Below, piece by piece: positions 42,689-52,994 of a stretch of 64,000 nucleotides of DNA; the first letter of the stretch is position 1, and every line of letters begins with the position of its first letter. The position numbers and the translations under genes are program-made. Source of the DNA: Alphaproteobacteria bacterium (GTDB taxonomy: Bacteria > Pseudomonadota > Alphaproteobacteria > Micropepsales > Micropepsaceae). The notes below the pieces were generated by a model. It searched no databases. It worked only from the letters and a program-made list of their open reading frames with translations, and was not told where the DNA came from. The stretch is taken from assembly GCA_028871345.1 (NCBI GenBank), contig JAGWNK010000014.1, positions 24,020-88,019 on the forward strand, read 5' to 3'.

Positions 42689-44485
42689 TCAGACGTGCTC
42701 GATGCTGGAGGCGTGCTCGGGTTCGCTGAGATCGCGCTGATAAAGTCGGGCATAGAGACCTCCCAGGCTCATCAGCTCAGCGTGCGAGCCCGATTCCACG
42801 ATGTGTCCCTGATCCAGGACATAAAGGCGGTCAGCGTCCGCCACCGTGCTCAGGCGGTGGGCGATCACGATTGTCGTGCGATCCTTCATGAGGCGCGTCA
42901 GTGCCTCCTGCACCTGCCGCTCGCTCTCGGTGTCGAGCGCCGAGGTGGCCTCGTCGAGCAGCAGGATGGGCGCGTTGCGTAGCATGGCCCGGGCGATGGC
43001 GATGCGCTGGCGCTGCCCTCCCGAAAGAGTCAATCCGCCTTCGCCGACGCGCGTGTCATAGCCGTGTGGCAGCTGCATGATGAAGTCGTGCGCCGCGGCA
43101 TCGCAGGCCGCCGCTTCGATCTCGGGACGCGTTGCGCCTGGTCGTCCCAGGGCGATGTTGTCGGCCACGCTCTCGTCGAACAGGATCGGCTCCTGCGTCA
43201 CCAGCGCGATGGTGCGGCGCAGGGATGCCAGGGTCACCTGGCGGATATCCTGGCCGTCGATCTCCACGGTTCCCGCGTCGATGTCGTAGAAGCGCAGCAG
43301 GAGATTGAACAGCGTCGTCTTGCCGGAGCCTGATGGTCCGACCAGCGCGACCTTCATCCCCGGTGCGACGTCGATGTCGACGCCGCTGACGGCTGGAGCG
43401 CTGGCGTCGGCATGGTAGGAGAACGAGACTTTCCGGAAATGCACCGCGCCGCCGATCGGTTCCGGCGCGACGTTCAACACCTTGGCGCCTGGTGCATCGA
43501 CAATCTCGGGCTTGGTATCGATCAGAGCGAAGACGCGCTGGGATGCCTGCACGCCGGAGGCCGTGACGGGCCACAACTGGCTCAGATTTCGGATAGGCTG
43601 CTGCGCCAGGAGCATCGCGGTCAGGAACGATCCGAACTCGCCGAGATTGAGGCCGTGGTGGAAGACCTGGTATCCGCCGACGAACAGGATGGTAGCGACG
43701 ACGATGCCCACGAAGATGTCCGTGATCGGGACGGCCGAGGCGCGGATGCGCGCCAGCTTGATCAGCAGTTGCAGGCGCGCCGACAGCTTCTCATCGGCCT
43801 GGCGCGATGCATGGTCCTCGAGCCCGTAGGCCTTGATGATACGCCGGCCGTCGAGCGCCTCTGACACCACGGTGGAGAGCGTGCCTGTGGCTTCCATGTT
43901 GCGCGCGCTATTGCGCCGAATCGAGCCGCCGACGCGCTCCATGGCCCACGCCACGCCGGGCAGGACCACGGCGGACACCAAGGCCAGCATCCAGTCCTGA
44001 TAGAACATCACGATCGTCAGCACGATGAGCGACACGAACTCGCGACCGACACCGGCGATCCCCTGCGTGATCGCGTCTCGCATCAAGGTTGCGTCATAGA
44101 GGAAGTTTGAGACGAACTTTCCCGAATGCACGGCGTTGATCGACGCCAGGTCGCGATGCACCAGCGAGCGGAACATGTCGCGCTGGGCTTCGTTGACCAC
44201 GCGTTCGCCGACCGTCTCGATCATCGATTGCTGGACGAAATACGAGACGGCGCGTCCCCATAGAATGGCGCAGGCGAGCAGGGGATAGACGATCAGGACG
44301 TTGGGGTCTCTTGCGACCAGCCCATTGAGCAGCGGGCTGACGAGCCAAGCCATGGCGCCGTTGGCCGCCGAGTAGACCACCATGGCGCCCACCGCGACAA
44401 GGAGTGTGCTGCTCTGGCCGCGGAGGTAGTCGCGGCCGAACCTCCGTACGATGGCGAAATATCCGGATCCGCGGGGGATGTTCAT
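42689..44485 (-). CDS. MsbA-type ABC exporter (fused permease-ATPase)
   Basis: A 598-residue half-transporter with six membrane helices followed by an ATPase domain: Walker A GPSGSGKTT, signature LSGGQRQRIAIARA, Walker B ILLLDEATSALD and the H-loop AHRLSTV. Family and context (between waaA and DUF4170/CysQ-like genes) suggest it flips lipid A-core across the inner membrane as MsbA does; lipid specificity is inferred. ATG 44485 is used; upstream in-frame codons overlap the DUF4170 gene and give an Arg/Pro-rich tail. Confidence 0.92.
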   Translation of the reverse strand: MNIPRGSGYFAIVRRFGRDYLRGQSSTLLVAVGAMVVYSAANGAMAWLVSPLLNGLVARDPNVLIVYPLLACAILWGRAVSYFVQQSMIETVGERVVNEAQRDMFRSLVHRDLASINAVHSGKFVSNFLYDATLMRDAITQGIAGVGREFVSLIVLTIVMFYQDWMLALVSAVVLPGVAWAMERVGGSIRRNSARNMEATGTLSTVVSEALDGRRIIKAYGLEDHASRQADEKLSARLQLLIKLARIRASAVPITDIFVGIVVATILFVGGYQVFHHGLNLGEFGSFLTAMLLAQQPIRNLSQLWPVTASGVQASQRVFALIDTKPEIVDAPGAKVLNVAPEPIGGAVHFRKVSFSYHADASAPAVSGVDIDVAPGMKVALVGPSGSGKTTLFNLLLRFYDIDAGTVEIDGQDIRQVTLASLRRTIALVTQEPILFDESVADNIALGRPGATRPEIEAAACDAAAHDFIMQLPHGYDTRVGEGGLTLSGGQRQRIAIARAMLRNAPILLLDEATSALDTESERQVQEALTRLMKDRTTIVIAHRLSTVADADRLYVLDQGHIVESGSHAELMSLGGLYARLYQRDLSEPEHASSIEHV

Positions 44486-44496
44486 AGCGGCCGGGT

Positions 44497-44766
44497 TTAG
44501 CACGCGGGCCGGTTCCGGGGCGAGAGGCCGTCGACCGCTTGCTCCCGCTCCTTCAGGCGGTGGATATGGACGGCAAAATAGCGCATTTGGGCGTTGCCGG
44601 CCGCGGCATGGGCTTTGGCGCGCCGGGCTTTGAACGCCGCCTGATAATTCGGACGGATAGGCTCCAGGTCGAGCTTTGAAAAGTTCAAGAACTTGATTCG
44701 CTCGTGGAGACCACTTCGTCACCGAACTATCAGGGGAAGCAGTTGCCGAGGCCCGTGGTCGGCCAC
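44497..44766 (-). pseudogene. DUF4170-family gene with two compensating frameshifts
   Basis: DUF4170 genes commonly lie between a CysQ-like phosphatase gene and the lipid A export genes in alphaproteobacteria. The last 64 codons read as a good DUF4170 C-terminal half (KLDLEPIRPNYQAAF..., NAQMRYFAVHIHRL). The N-terminal part continues only if the frame changes twice. From GTG 44766 the frame gives ...QLLPLI, then one extra base, then FGDEVVSTSES in the +1 frame, then one missing base, then IKFLNFSKLDL. In the uninterrupted frame a TGA stops translation after 17 codons. The whole span (90 codons) equals the family length. It is a pseudogene, a product of frameshifting, or a local sequence error. 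Confidence 0.6.
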
Positions 44767-44782
44767 TTGCAGCGCCTTTCGA

Positions 44783-45550
44783 TTAGCCTCCCAGCCTATC
44801 GAGAATCAGTCTGTGCAATGCCGGCCCGGCGGCCACCACCGAAGCAACGACCGGCGTCGGCCTGTTGTACCGCAGCGGCTCACCCCGGTGGGTTGTGACC
44901 ATGCCCCCCGCTTCCCGGGCGATCAGATCGGCGGCGGCGACGTCCCAATCGTGTTTCGCCGTCAGGCTGATGGTCGCGTCGTAACGGCCGGCCGCCACGA
45001 GCGTCAGCCGGTAGGCCGCGGAATTGCGGTTGTCGCGTTCCAGCTCCGGCCATCCCCAGCGTACGTCCTCGAACACGTTGCGGCTTGCCAGGATGCGCGC
45101 GCCTTCCAGAACGGTGCGGTCGCTGACGCGAAGGCGCGCGCCGTTGAGCCAGGCTCCGCCGCCCGCGGAGGCGGTGAAATTCTCGTCGAGCATGGGGTTG
45201 TAGACAGCGGCGGCGATAGGGACGCCGTCTTCGACCACGGCCGCGCAGATGGTGAAATGCGGCCGGCGCTTGACGAAGGCCACGGTGCCGTCGATGGGAT
45301 CGATGACGAAGACGCGCTTCGCTGTCAGCCGCGCCGGATCGTCCTCGCTCTCTTCCGATAGCCACGCATAGTCCGGTCGTGCGGGCCGCAGGTTGTCGCT
45401 CAGGTACTTGTTGACGGCGAGGTCCGCTTCGGTGACGGGGCTGCCATCCGCCTTGCTCCAAGTCTTGCTGGTGCGGGCAGCGATCTCGCGCACGATGCCG
45501 CCGGCCTCGCGGACGGTCCGCTCCAGAAGCGCGACATCAAGATCCGGCAA
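44783..45550 (-). CDS. Inositol monophosphatase / CysQ-like 3'(2'),5'-bisphosphate nucleotidase
   Basis: A 255-residue lithium-sensitive-type phosphatase. The metal site is complete: WLSEESEDD, the DPIDGT motif and WDVAAADLIAREAGG. By sequence and neighbourhood it resembles CysQ-type enzymes that clear 3'-phosphoadenosine 5'-phosphate, but inositol phosphates or other small phosphates are possible. Its start overlaps the pmbA stop by 14 bases, and the DUF4170 remnant begins 17 bases after its own stop. Confidence 0.9.
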   Translation of the reverse strand: MPDLDVALLERTVREAGGIVREIAARTSKTWSKADGSPVTEADLAVNKYLSDNLRPARPDYAWLSEESEDDPARLTAKRVFVIDPIDGTVAFVKRRPHFTICAAVVEDGVPIAAAVYNPMLDENFTASAGGGAWLNGARLRVSDRTVLEGARILASRNVFEDVRWGWPELERDNRNSAAYRLTLVAAGRYDATISLTAKHDWDVAAADLIAREAGGMVTTHRGEPLRYNRPTPVVASVVAAGPALHRLILDRLGG

Positions 45551-46880
45551 CGGTCATGCCCTCGATGCGGCAGGTCGGTGCATTGGTGCCATAGCGGAAG
45601 ACGAGATCGTTGGCGGCGGTCAGTCTGGCGTACATGTCCTTGAGGTTCCCGGCGATGGTGACCTCCGAGACCGGGTAGGCGATCTGGCCGTTTTCGATCC
45701 AGAATCCCGATGCGCCGCGGCTGTAGTCGCCCGTGACCGTGTTGACGCCCATGCCCATCAGTTCGGTGACGTAAAAGCCTTGCTTGATGTCGGCAATCAG
45801 CGCGCCGGGGCTGAGGACGCCAGGTTCCATGTAGAAATTGGTGGAGGAGGGATGGGGCGGCCCGCCGGTGCCGCGTGCGGCATGGCCTGTCGTCTGCAGC
45901 CCGAGTTGTTTGGCGCTGGCGCAATCCAGAAGCCAGGTCTTGAGGACCCCCTTGTCGATGATCGTGGTGCGCTGGTTGGCCACGCCTTCGCCGTCGAACG
46001 GCTTGGACCTGAGGCCGCGCAAGCGGTGCGGATCGTCAATCACCGTGACAGAGGGTGCGAAGATCTCCTTGTCCAAGCGGTCCTTCAGGAAACTCACGCC
46101 GCGCGCGATCGACGAGCCCGAGATGGCGCCAAGCAGGTGGCCCAACAGACCGGACGTCTCCCGTGGGTCGAACACCACGGGCACCGACTGAGATTTGATC
46201 TTGCGCGGGCGCAGGCGCGCCACCGTGCGCTCGCCGGCCCGCTTGCCGACGATGTCGGCGGCCTCCAGGTCGGCGGAATGGCGCGCGCTGGCGCTGTCGT
46301 AATCGCGTTCCATCTCCGTGCCGTCGCCGGCCAGCACGGCAACACCGAGCGAGTGGCTGGTTCCGGCATAGCGGCCATAGAAACCTTCGCTGGTTGCCAG
46401 CGCGATGGCAGAACGGGCAAAGCTGGCGCCGCCGCCCTCCGAGTTCGTGACACCGTCTACCGCCATGGCAGCGGCCTCCACCGCGCGGGCGCGCTCCACC
46501 AGCAGATCGGCCGAAGGTTCCTGGGCGTCCTCGATGTCGAGTTCGGGAATCGATTTCGCCAGCCGGTCGCGCGGCGCCAGGCAGGCGTATTTGTCTTCCG
46601 GCGCCAGCCTGGCCATCGCCACGGCGCGCGGGGCCAGGGCGGCGATGGCATCGGCCGAGAAGTCGGTCGACGATACGAAGGCGATGCGCTGCCCCACGAA
46701 GACGCGCAGGCCGATGTCCGTTGATTCCGAACGTTCGACGTCCTCGAGCTTGCCCAAGCGATAGGAGACGCTGGCGGACACGCTTTCGACGAACAAGGCA
46801 TCGGCAGCGTCGGCACCGGCCGTCCTGGCGGCCGAGATCAGCCCATCGAGCAGGGCTTGCGGAGCGGGTTTGGCGGTCAT
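45537..46880 (-). CDS. pmbA: TldE/PmbA-family metalloprotease subunit
   Basis: A 447-residue partner subunit of the TldD/TldE protease, which processes modified peptides and, in E. coli, degrades CcdA and matures microcin B17. The family pattern is visible: an N-terminal domain, GLRVFVGQRIAFVSSTDFS, the region ARLRPRKIKSQSVPVVFDPRE, and C-terminal SSTNFYMEPG and VNTVTGDYSRGASGFWIENG. No tldD is in the window. ATG 46880 gives the usual N-terminus. It heads the minus-strand envelope operon. Confidence 0.94.
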   Translation of the reverse strand: MTAKPAPQALLDGLISAARTAGADAADALFVESVSASVSYRLGKLEDVERSESTDIGLRVFVGQRIAFVSSTDFSADAIAALAPRAVAMARLAPEDKYACLAPRDRLAKSIPELDIEDAQEPSADLLVERARAVEAAAMAVDGVTNSEGGGASFARSAIALATSEGFYGRYAGTSHSLGVAVLAGDGTEMERDYDSASARHSADLEAADIVGKRAGERTVARLRPRKIKSQSVPVVFDPRETSGLLGHLLGAISGSSIARGVSFLKDRLDKEIFAPSVTVIDDPHRLRGLRSKPFDGEGVANQRTTIIDKGVLKTWLLDCASAKQLGLQTTGHAARGTGGPPHPSSTNFYMEPGVLSPGALIADIKQGFYVTELMGMGVNTVTGDYSRGASGFWIENGQIAYPVSEVTIAGNLKDMYARLTAANDLVFRYGTNAPTCRIEGMTVAGS

Positions 46881-46969
46881 GTCTCCGTTTTTGGACCGCC
46901 CTCCGTCCGAAGGCAAGCAACGATTGTGGTTCGCCTGGAAAGCCCTACTTCCCCTCCCGGTCCGTCGGA

Positions 46970-47911
46970 CTACCGCGCGTCGGCCGTCGTCAGGTAGAGG
47001 ACCTTCTGGCGGTAGGCGATGTAGATGTGCAGCCGCCTGAGGACGGTGTCTCCCAGCACGATCACGGGCTTCGGCTCCTGCATGTTGTGGAGCGCACCGT
47101 TCCGTTCGGGGATGATGATCACCTGCGGGTCGGTCACCACGAGCCCGCCCAGATCGAGACTGTGGAAGGGGTAGGTGTACACCGCGTTTTTCGGATCCTT
47201 GCCGCCGTTGATGCGCGTCATCTGGGCCGCGGCCAGGCCCATCTCGTCTGCGGAGCTGCTCGTCGTGTTCGAGACCGAGGCGCCGCTATCGATCATCACG
47301 TCCACGGAGTATCCGTCGAGCGTGGCCGGCGCATAGATGTGATACCCGTCCATGCGCAAAGGGATGGCCGCGAAGGACTGCTGCGTCCAGTAGACGACGC
47401 GCCCCGTGCATTCGTCATGCGTGAAGATGTTGAATTTTCCCGCCGCGAAATCGAATTCGACGTCGTATTTCACCATGACGTCCGGCCCGAGGATGCCGTC
47501 GACTTCGCCGTTGCCGATCCCGGGATCGTGCTCAGGAGCCACAAGGAACGGCCAATTGGTCGCCGACATGGCGCCGATGCTGAAGGTGTCGGCGGTCGTG
47601 CGGTAGATGACGGCTCCTCCCGCCACATTGAAGACGCGCGCCTCGGGGTCCAGCATCGTTTTCGGCATCTTCAGGCGCTGGACCGTATTCCAGGCCAACT
47701 CGCTGTCGATGGCCCCGGTGTCCACCAGAAGTGACACGTCGGTGCCGTTCACTTTGGCCGGGATCGTGGGGCGCATACCGTTGTCAAATGACAGCGGCAG
47801 GGAGGCGAGGAGGTAGCGGCAGACTTTCTTCTCGTCAGCGTGCGCCGCCGCGGCCAGTGCGCAGATCATTCCCATGCCTGCCGCAAACGCGGCAACCGCA
47901 CGAATTTTCAT
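46970..47911 (-). CDS. Exported retropepsin-like aspartyl protease with two active-site motifs
   Basis: A 313-residue protein with a signal peptide (cleavage near AHA/D, residue 25) and two retropepsin half-domains in one chain: LLVDTGAIDS near residue 61 and VMIDSGASVS near residue 206, each with the D-[ST]-G-A motif. Most bacterial relatives have a single half-site and must dimerise; here both halves are in one polypeptide, as in pepsins. Substrate unknown; a periplasmic location is likely. Confidence 0.85.
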   Translation of the reverse strand: MKIRAVAAFAAGMGMICALAAAAHADEKKVCRYLLASLPLSFDNGMRPTIPAKVNGTDVSLLVDTGAIDSELAWNTVQRLKMPKTMLDPEARVFNVAGGAVIYRTTADTFSIGAMSATNWPFLVAPEHDPGIGNGEVDGILGPDVMVKYDVEFDFAAGKFNIFTHDECTGRVVYWTQQSFAAIPLRMDGYHIYAPATLDGYSVDVMIDSGASVSNTTSSSADEMGLAAAQMTRINGGKDPKNAVYTYPFHSLDLGGLVVTDPQVIIIPERNGALHNMQEPKPVIVLGDTVLRRLHIYIAYRQKVLYLTTADAR

Positions 47912-47970
47912 GACTATTCCCCCGGTTCCGGTCGCCCGAGCCGCACAGTAGCAAATTCAACCCGAAGGTG

Positions 47971-49497
47971 TCACCGCCAGATCGGCTTGCCGTCGCCGGG
48001 AAGGCCGAGCCGGGCCCACTTCTCGGTGACCGCCTTCACGGTCGCTTCGTCCATGCGGATCGCGCGGCCCCATTCGCGCTTGGTCTCGGGCGGCCACTTG
48101 TTGGTGGCGTCGAGTCCGATCTTCGAACCCAGCCCGCTTTCAGGTGAGGCGAAGTCGAGATAGTCGATGGGCGTGTTCTCGATCACCGTGATGTCGCGCG
48201 CCGGATCCATGCGCGTCGCGACCGCCCACATCACGTCCTTCCAGTCGCGCGCGTCGATGTCGTCGTCCACCACGATGACCCATTTGGTGTACATGAACTG
48301 GCGCAGATACGACCACACCGCCATCATCACGCGCTTGGCGTGGCCCGGATACGCCTTCTTCATGCGCACCACGGCGATGCGGTAGCTGCAGCCTTCCGGC
48401 GGCAGCCAGAAATCGACGATTTCAGGGAATTGCCGATGGATCAGCGGTACGAAAACTTCGTTGAGCGCCTCGCCCAGCACCGACGGCTCATCCGGCGGCC
48501 GCCCCGTATAGGTCGACAGATAGATCGGATCGCGGCGCATGGTAATCGCCGTGATGGTGAAAACGGGGAACTGCTCGACGGAATTGTAGAAGCCCGTATG
48601 GTCGCCGTAAGGTCCTTCGTCGCGGTAGTCGGTCAGCGAGACTTCGCCTTCCAGGACGATCTCGGCTTCCGCCGGCACCTGCAGCGGCTGGGTGACGCAA
48701 TCGACGAGCTCCACGCGGCTGCCACGCAACAGGCCTGCGAACTGGTATTCCGACAGCGTATCAGGAATGGGCGTCACTGCCGCCAGGATCGTCCCTGGAT
48801 CGGCGCCGAGTACCACCGCGGCCGGCAGCGGCGCCGCCTTCTCCTTGGCCCACCGCGCATGATGCTGGGCGCCGCCGCGGTGGCGCAGCCAGCGCATGAT
48901 GGTCTGATTCCGGTTCAGCACCTGCATGCGGTAGATGCCGAGGTTGTAGTTGTCTTCGCGCGCCTCGCCGGGGCCTTTGGTCACCACCAGCGGCCAGGTG
49001 ATGAGCGGCGCGGGTTCTCCCGGCCAGCAGCCCTGGATGGGCAGGTGCGCCAGGTCGACGTCGCCGCCCTTGAGGACGATTTCCTGGCACGGCGCGCCCG
49101 AGGTCGATTTCGGCCGCATGGCCATCACGGTCTTGGCCAGCGGCAGGAGGTCGAAGGCTTCGCCGACGCTGCGTGGCGGCTCCGGCTGTCGCAACGTGGC
49201 CAACGCTTCACCCACCTCGCGCAATTCGGCGGCCGTCGTCCGCTCGGCGCCGCCCATGGTCACGCCCAGCGCCACGCGCTTGACGGTGCCGAACAGGTTG
49301 ACCAGGACAGGCATGGCGCCGGGCGTGCCGTCGGCCTTGATCGGTTTCTCGAACAGGATGGCGGGGCCGCCTTGCGCGATCACCCGCGTCTGGATCTCGG
49401 TCATCTCGAGCGCGGTCGAAACCGGTTCGCGCACGCGGACCAGTTCGCCGGCGGTTTCGAGTTTGGCGATGAACTCACGCAGCGAGCGGTAGGACAT
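47971..49497 (-). CDS. ubiD: UbiD-family 4-hydroxy-3-polyprenylbenzoate decarboxylase
   Basis: A 508-residue prenylated-flavin decarboxylase for ubiquinone synthesis. Seen: the N-terminal [30 protein letters not shown], the LGIYRMQV and [12 protein letters not shown] strands, the catalytic segment [15 protein letters not shown], and a C-terminal domain with [22 protein letters not shown]. The N-terminus fits UbiD proper rather than distant aromatic decarboxylases. ATG 49497 follows GGGGTGAG. No ubiX is in the window. An APC permease gene ends 20 bases upstream. Confidence 0.92.
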   Translation of the reverse strand: MSYRSLREFIAKLETAGELVRVREPVSTALEMTEIQTRVIAQGGPAILFEKPIKADGTPGAMPVLVNLFGTVKRVALGVTMGGAERTTAAELREVGEALATLRQPEPPRSVGEAFDLLPLAKTVMAMRPKSTSGAPCQEIVLKGGDVDLAHLPIQGCWPGEPAPLITWPLVVTKGPGEAREDNYNLGIYRMQVLNRNQTIMRWLRHRGGAQHHARWAKEKAAPLPAAVVLGADPGTILAAVTPIPDTLSEYQFAGLLRGSRVELVDCVTQPLQVPAEAEIVLEGEVSLTDYRDEGPYGDHTGFYNSVEQFPVFTITAITMRRDPIYLSTYTGRPPDEPSVLGEALNEVFVPLIHRQFPEIVDFWLPPEGCSYRIAVVRMKKAYPGHAKRVMMAVWSYLRQFMYTKWVIVVDDDIDARDWKDVMWAVATRMDPARDITVIENTPIDYLDFASPESGLGSKIGLDATNKWPPETKREWGRAIRMDEATVKAVTEKWARLGLPGDGKPIWR

Positions 49498-49516
49498 GGT
49501 GCTCACCCCAATGGGG

Positions 49517-50968
49517 CTATTCTTCGTTGGCTACCGTCCATTTGGAAGGCGCGGCATGCCAGAAGCCGTAGACGGCGAAGATGACAAGCCCGATGGCGGT
49601 CCAGATGACGAGCCGGCTCAGTGTATCGGGTGATGAGAGAAAGAGACTTACCATCATGAAGGCGCACACTAACACGCCCGCCGGCGCTACGAACCAGGCG
49701 TATGCGATACGGAACTGACGGCGCGCGCGCGGTGCCGTGATGCGCAGGATGATGACACCGGCGCAAACGGCGATGAAGGCGAGAAGCGTGCCCACGGACA
49801 CCAATTCCGCCAGCACGTCAAAAGGAAATACTGCCGCCATCAGGATTGCGATTCCGCTGGTCACATAGGTGCCGATGTGCGGCGTATGGAACCGTTTGTG
49901 AATTGCGGAAAATGCAGGAGGAAGAAAGCCGTCGCGCGCCATCGAATAGAACACGCGCGATTGCCCGTAGAGCGATATGAAGGCTACCGATGCCAGTCCG
50001 GCGATGGCGCCCACGTCGATCCACGGCACCAGCCATTTCAGTTGTGGAATTTTGCTCACCGCAAAGGAGACCGGGTCCGGCACGTCGAGTGTGCGCCAGT
50101 CCGTGATGCCCGTGAGCACGACCGCCATGAACATGTAGAGCACGGTGCAGATGACGAGCGACCCGAGGATGCCGATGGGCAGATCGCGTCGCGGGTTCTT
50201 GGCTTCCTGAGCAGCAACGGAGACCGCTTCGAATCCGATGTAGGCGAAGAAGATCATGCCGGATGCCGCGAAAATTCCCGAGATGCCGAACTTGCCCCAC
50301 GGGCCCTGGTTGGGCGGCAGGAACGGTTGGAGATTTCCGGTGTGGACAAAGGGCAGCCCGAAAAGGATGACGAGCAGCACGATGCCGACTTTGGTCAACA
50401 CCATCAGCCCGTTGAATTTCGCGGACTCGCGCACGCCGACAATGAGGAATGCGCTTAGTCCGGCGATCAGTACGACGGCCGGAAGATTCATGATGTCGCC
50501 TGTGACGTGCAGGTGCTGGAAGCCGGTACCCGCCAGTGGCGCGTTCGCCCATGCGGCGGGAAAGCTGAGCCCGAAATCGTGCAGCAGGCTGACGAAATAA
50601 CCTGACCAGCCGGCGGCGACTCCGGCGGCCGAAACCAGATATTCCAGCACCATGTTCCAGCCGATGAACCAGGCCATGAAGCGGCCCATCGTGGCATAGG
50701 CGTAGGTGTACGAACTGCCTGACTCCGGAATCATCGAGGCGAATTCGGCGTAGCACAGGCCGGCGAAGAAGCATCCAACGCCGGCAATCACGAACGACAG
50801 CAGCACCGCAGGCCCTGCGTGCTCGGCTGCCGCGTTTCCGGCGATCACGAAGATACCTGCGCCGATGATCTCCCCGATGCCGATCATGATCAGGCTGAAG
50901 GGGCCCAGCGCGCGCTTGAGGTGGATCTCGCTTGCAACAACCGGATCGGGCTGGTCGAGTTCAGCCAT
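49517..50968 (-). CDS. Amino acid permease, APC superfamily (CAT/YhdG-like), copy 1
   Basis: A 483-residue transporter with about 12 membrane helices. The APC hallmarks are clear: [19 protein letters not shown] in TM1, [24 protein letters not shown] in TM3, and [31 protein letters not shown] in TM6. This type usually carries amino acids by proton symport or exchange; the substrate is not decidable. It is a paralogue of the next gene upstream (30 bases away), and both precede ubiD. Confidence 0.92.
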   Translation of the reverse strand: MAELDQPDPVVASEIHLKRALGPFSLIMIGIGEIIGAGIFVIAGNAAAEHAGPAVLLSFVIAGVGCFFAGLCYAEFASMIPESGSSYTYAYATMGRFMAWFIGWNMVLEYLVSAAGVAAGWSGYFVSLLHDFGLSFPAAWANAPLAGTGFQHLHVTGDIMNLPAVVLIAGLSAFLIVGVRESAKFNGLMVLTKVGIVLLVILFGLPFVHTGNLQPFLPPNQGPWGKFGISGIFAASGMIFFAYIGFEAVSVAAQEAKNPRRDLPIGILGSLVICTVLYMFMAVVLTGITDWRTLDVPDPVSFAVSKIPQLKWLVPWIDVGAIAGLASVAFISLYGQSRVFYSMARDGFLPPAFSAIHKRFHTPHIGTYVTSGIAILMAAVFPFDVLAELVSVGTLLAFIAVCAGVIILRITAPRARRQFRIAYAWFVAPAGVLVCAFMMVSLFLSSPDTLSRLVIWTAIGLVIFAVYGFWHAAPSKWTVANEE

Positions 50969-50998
50969 CCATTCCCCCCATCGTGTGCGTGGACGGCA

Positions 50999-52498
50999 TC
51001 ACTCGGCCGGCGTTTCCTTGATGGTCCAGCGGGCCGCCTTGGCGTGCCTCCTGCCGTAGAAGGCGAAGATGAGCAGGCCGATGATCGTCCAGCCGATGAG
51101 CCGCAGCCAAGTGTCCAGGGGCAGCCAGGCCATCATCGCGCCGCACATGATCATGCCCAGAGGGGCCACGATCCAGACATAGGGCGTACGGAACGGCCGC
51201 AGGGCTCTGGGCTTGGTGAAGCGCAGAACCATCACGCCAAGGCAGACGATGACAAATGCCAAGAGCGTGCCGATGGAGACCAGCTCGCCCAGGATGTCGA
51301 GGGGCAGGCAGCCTGCCAGCACCGCGGCGAAGATGCCGGTGATGATGGTGCTCTTCCAGGGCGTGCGGAAGCGCGTATGCACCTGTCCGAACAGCGGCGG
51401 GATCATGCCGTCTTTCGACATCGCATAGAAGATGCGCGACTGGCCGAGGAGCAGCACGAGGACGACAGAGGCAAGCCCGACGATGGCGCCCACGTTGACG
51501 ATCTGCGCCAGCCAGGCGGTCGCGGGAATCGCCGCCACCGCTTCGGAAACGGGGTATGTCACGTTGAGGGTCTTGTAGGAGGCGAGTCCCGTCAGCACAT
51601 AGCTCATCAGCATGTAGAGCACTGTGCAGATCAGGAGCGAGCCGAGGATACCGATGGGCACGTCGCGCTTGGGGTTCTTGGCCTCCTGAGCCGCCACGGA
51701 GACGGCGTCGAATCCGATATAGGCGAAGAAGATGACGCCGGTGGCCCGCAGGACACCGCTCCAGCCGAACTGGCCCCATTCGCCCGTGTTGGGCACGACG
51801 AACGGCGTGTGGTTGGCGGCAACGACGTGCGGCAACCCCGCGGCGATCACCAGCAGCACGATGGCGAGCTTGATCGACACCATCAGGATATTGAAGTTCG
51901 CCGACAGGTGGACGCCGACAATCAGAACCAGCGAAATGAAAATGATCAGGCCGACCGCCGGAAGATTGAAGTACGTCCCCGTCATGCCGATGTGCGACAG
52001 CGCCTCGAGCGCTGAATAGCCGGCATTGTAGGTCGGGCAGTGGACGTCGGTGGGGACGCAGAGCGGTGCCGAGGCCAGGGCCACAGGGATGGGATGGCCG
52101 AGATAGGCCATGAAGCGTTCGAAATAGCCCGACCAGCCGGCGGCGACGGTCGAGGCGGCCGCCAGGTACTCCAGCACCAGGTTCCAGCCTATGAACCACG
52201 CCATGAAGCGGCCCATGGTGGCCAGCGTGTAGGTGTAGGCCGAGCCGGCCACAGGGATCATGGCGGCGAATTCGGCGTAGCACAGGCCTGCGAACAGGCA
52301 GCCGAGCCCCGCGATCGCAAAGGAGAAAACGACGGCAGGCCCGGCGTAGGTCGCCGCCGCGTGTCCCGTGATGACGAAGATGCCCGCCCCGATGATGGCC
52401 CCGATGCCGAGTGCGATCAGGTGCAGCACCCCCAATGTCGGATTCAGGTCGTGGACTTCGTGTTGCTCGGCAACAGGATCTTCGATGACGCCAGCCAT
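50999..52498 (-). CDS. Amino acid permease, APC superfamily (CAT/YhdG-like), copy 2
   Basis: A 499-residue paralogue of the preceding permease with the same motifs ([75 protein letters not shown]). It has an extra loop between TM3 and TM4 carrying two cysteines (APLCVPTDVHCPTYNAG) that copy 1 lacks. The tandem arrangement suggests gene duplication followed by substrate divergence. Start ATG 52498. Confidence 0.92.
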   Translation of the reverse strand: MAGVIEDPVAEQHEVHDLNPTLGVLHLIALGIGAIIGAGIFVITGHAAATYAGPAVVFSFAIAGLGCLFAGLCYAEFAAMIPVAGSAYTYTLATMGRFMAWFIGWNLVLEYLAAASTVAAGWSGYFERFMAYLGHPIPVALASAPLCVPTDVHCPTYNAGYSALEALSHIGMTGTYFNLPAVGLIIFISLVLIVGVHLSANFNILMVSIKLAIVLLVIAAGLPHVVAANHTPFVVPNTGEWGQFGWSGVLRATGVIFFAYIGFDAVSVAAQEAKNPKRDVPIGILGSLLICTVLYMLMSYVLTGLASYKTLNVTYPVSEAVAAIPATAWLAQIVNVGAIVGLASVVLVLLLGQSRIFYAMSKDGMIPPLFGQVHTRFRTPWKSTIITGIFAAVLAGCLPLDILGELVSIGTLLAFVIVCLGVMVLRFTKPRALRPFRTPYVWIVAPLGMIMCGAMMAWLPLDTWLRLIGWTIIGLLIFAFYGRRHAKAARWTIKETPAE

Positions 52499-52602
52499 TC
52501 AGTGCCCCCTGCGGATCGCTGCCAACGCGAGGGCAGCCTGAGATGGGCACCACAAATCGGACAGCGACCAACGGAGCGCCCGAGAACTACCGTAGCGATC
52601 CC

Positions 52603-52947
52603 CTAAGCCTTGGTCCAGACAGCGATTTCGTTTCCGTTGGGATCGCGAAAGTGAAACCGCCTGCCGCCGGTGAAGGTTTCGCGGCTGAGAATGTCGGCAC
52701 CGGCCGCACGCACCTTTGCCTCCAGTGCGTCCAGGTCGGTGGCATAAAGAACAACCAAGGGGCCGCCTTGCGACACGACCTTGCGCGCAGCATTGAAACC
52801 GCCGCGCCGACCCGCGCATTCGAACGCTACATAATCGGGTCCAAAATCCGTGAACTTCCATCCGAAGGTCGCGCCATAAAAGACTTTGGTGGCAGGGATA
52901 TCCGGCCCCGGCAGCTCGATGTAATCGAGGAATCCATCTGGTGGCAT
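52603..52947 (-). CDS. VOC-family (glyoxalase/bleomycin-resistance fold) protein
   Basis: A 114-residue single-domain VOC protein: LDYIELPGPDIPATKVFYGATFGWKFTDFGPDYVAF at the N-terminus and TGGRRFHFRDPNGNEIAVWTK at the C-terminus. The GPD segment lacks the first metal-binding His of glyoxalase I, so it is probably one of the many uncharacterised VOC proteins. ATG 52947 follows GAGGA; in-frame ATGs at 52971 and earlier would add a Lys/Arg tail. Confidence 0.85.
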   Translation of the reverse strand: MPPDGFLDYIELPGPDIPATKVFYGATFGWKFTDFGPDYVAFECAGRRGGFNAARKVVSQGGPLVVLYATDLDALEAKVRAAGADILSRETFTGGRRFHFRDPNGNEIAVWTKA

Positions 52948-52994
52948 ATTGATGTTCCTCTTTTGTTCCATTCTGCGGGTCACGCTCTTGTGAG

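Noticed and set aside
50999..52498. The two APC permease genes as a very recent duplication
   Set aside because: They share motifs but differ in loops and many positions, so the duplication is old; it is not listed as a finding.
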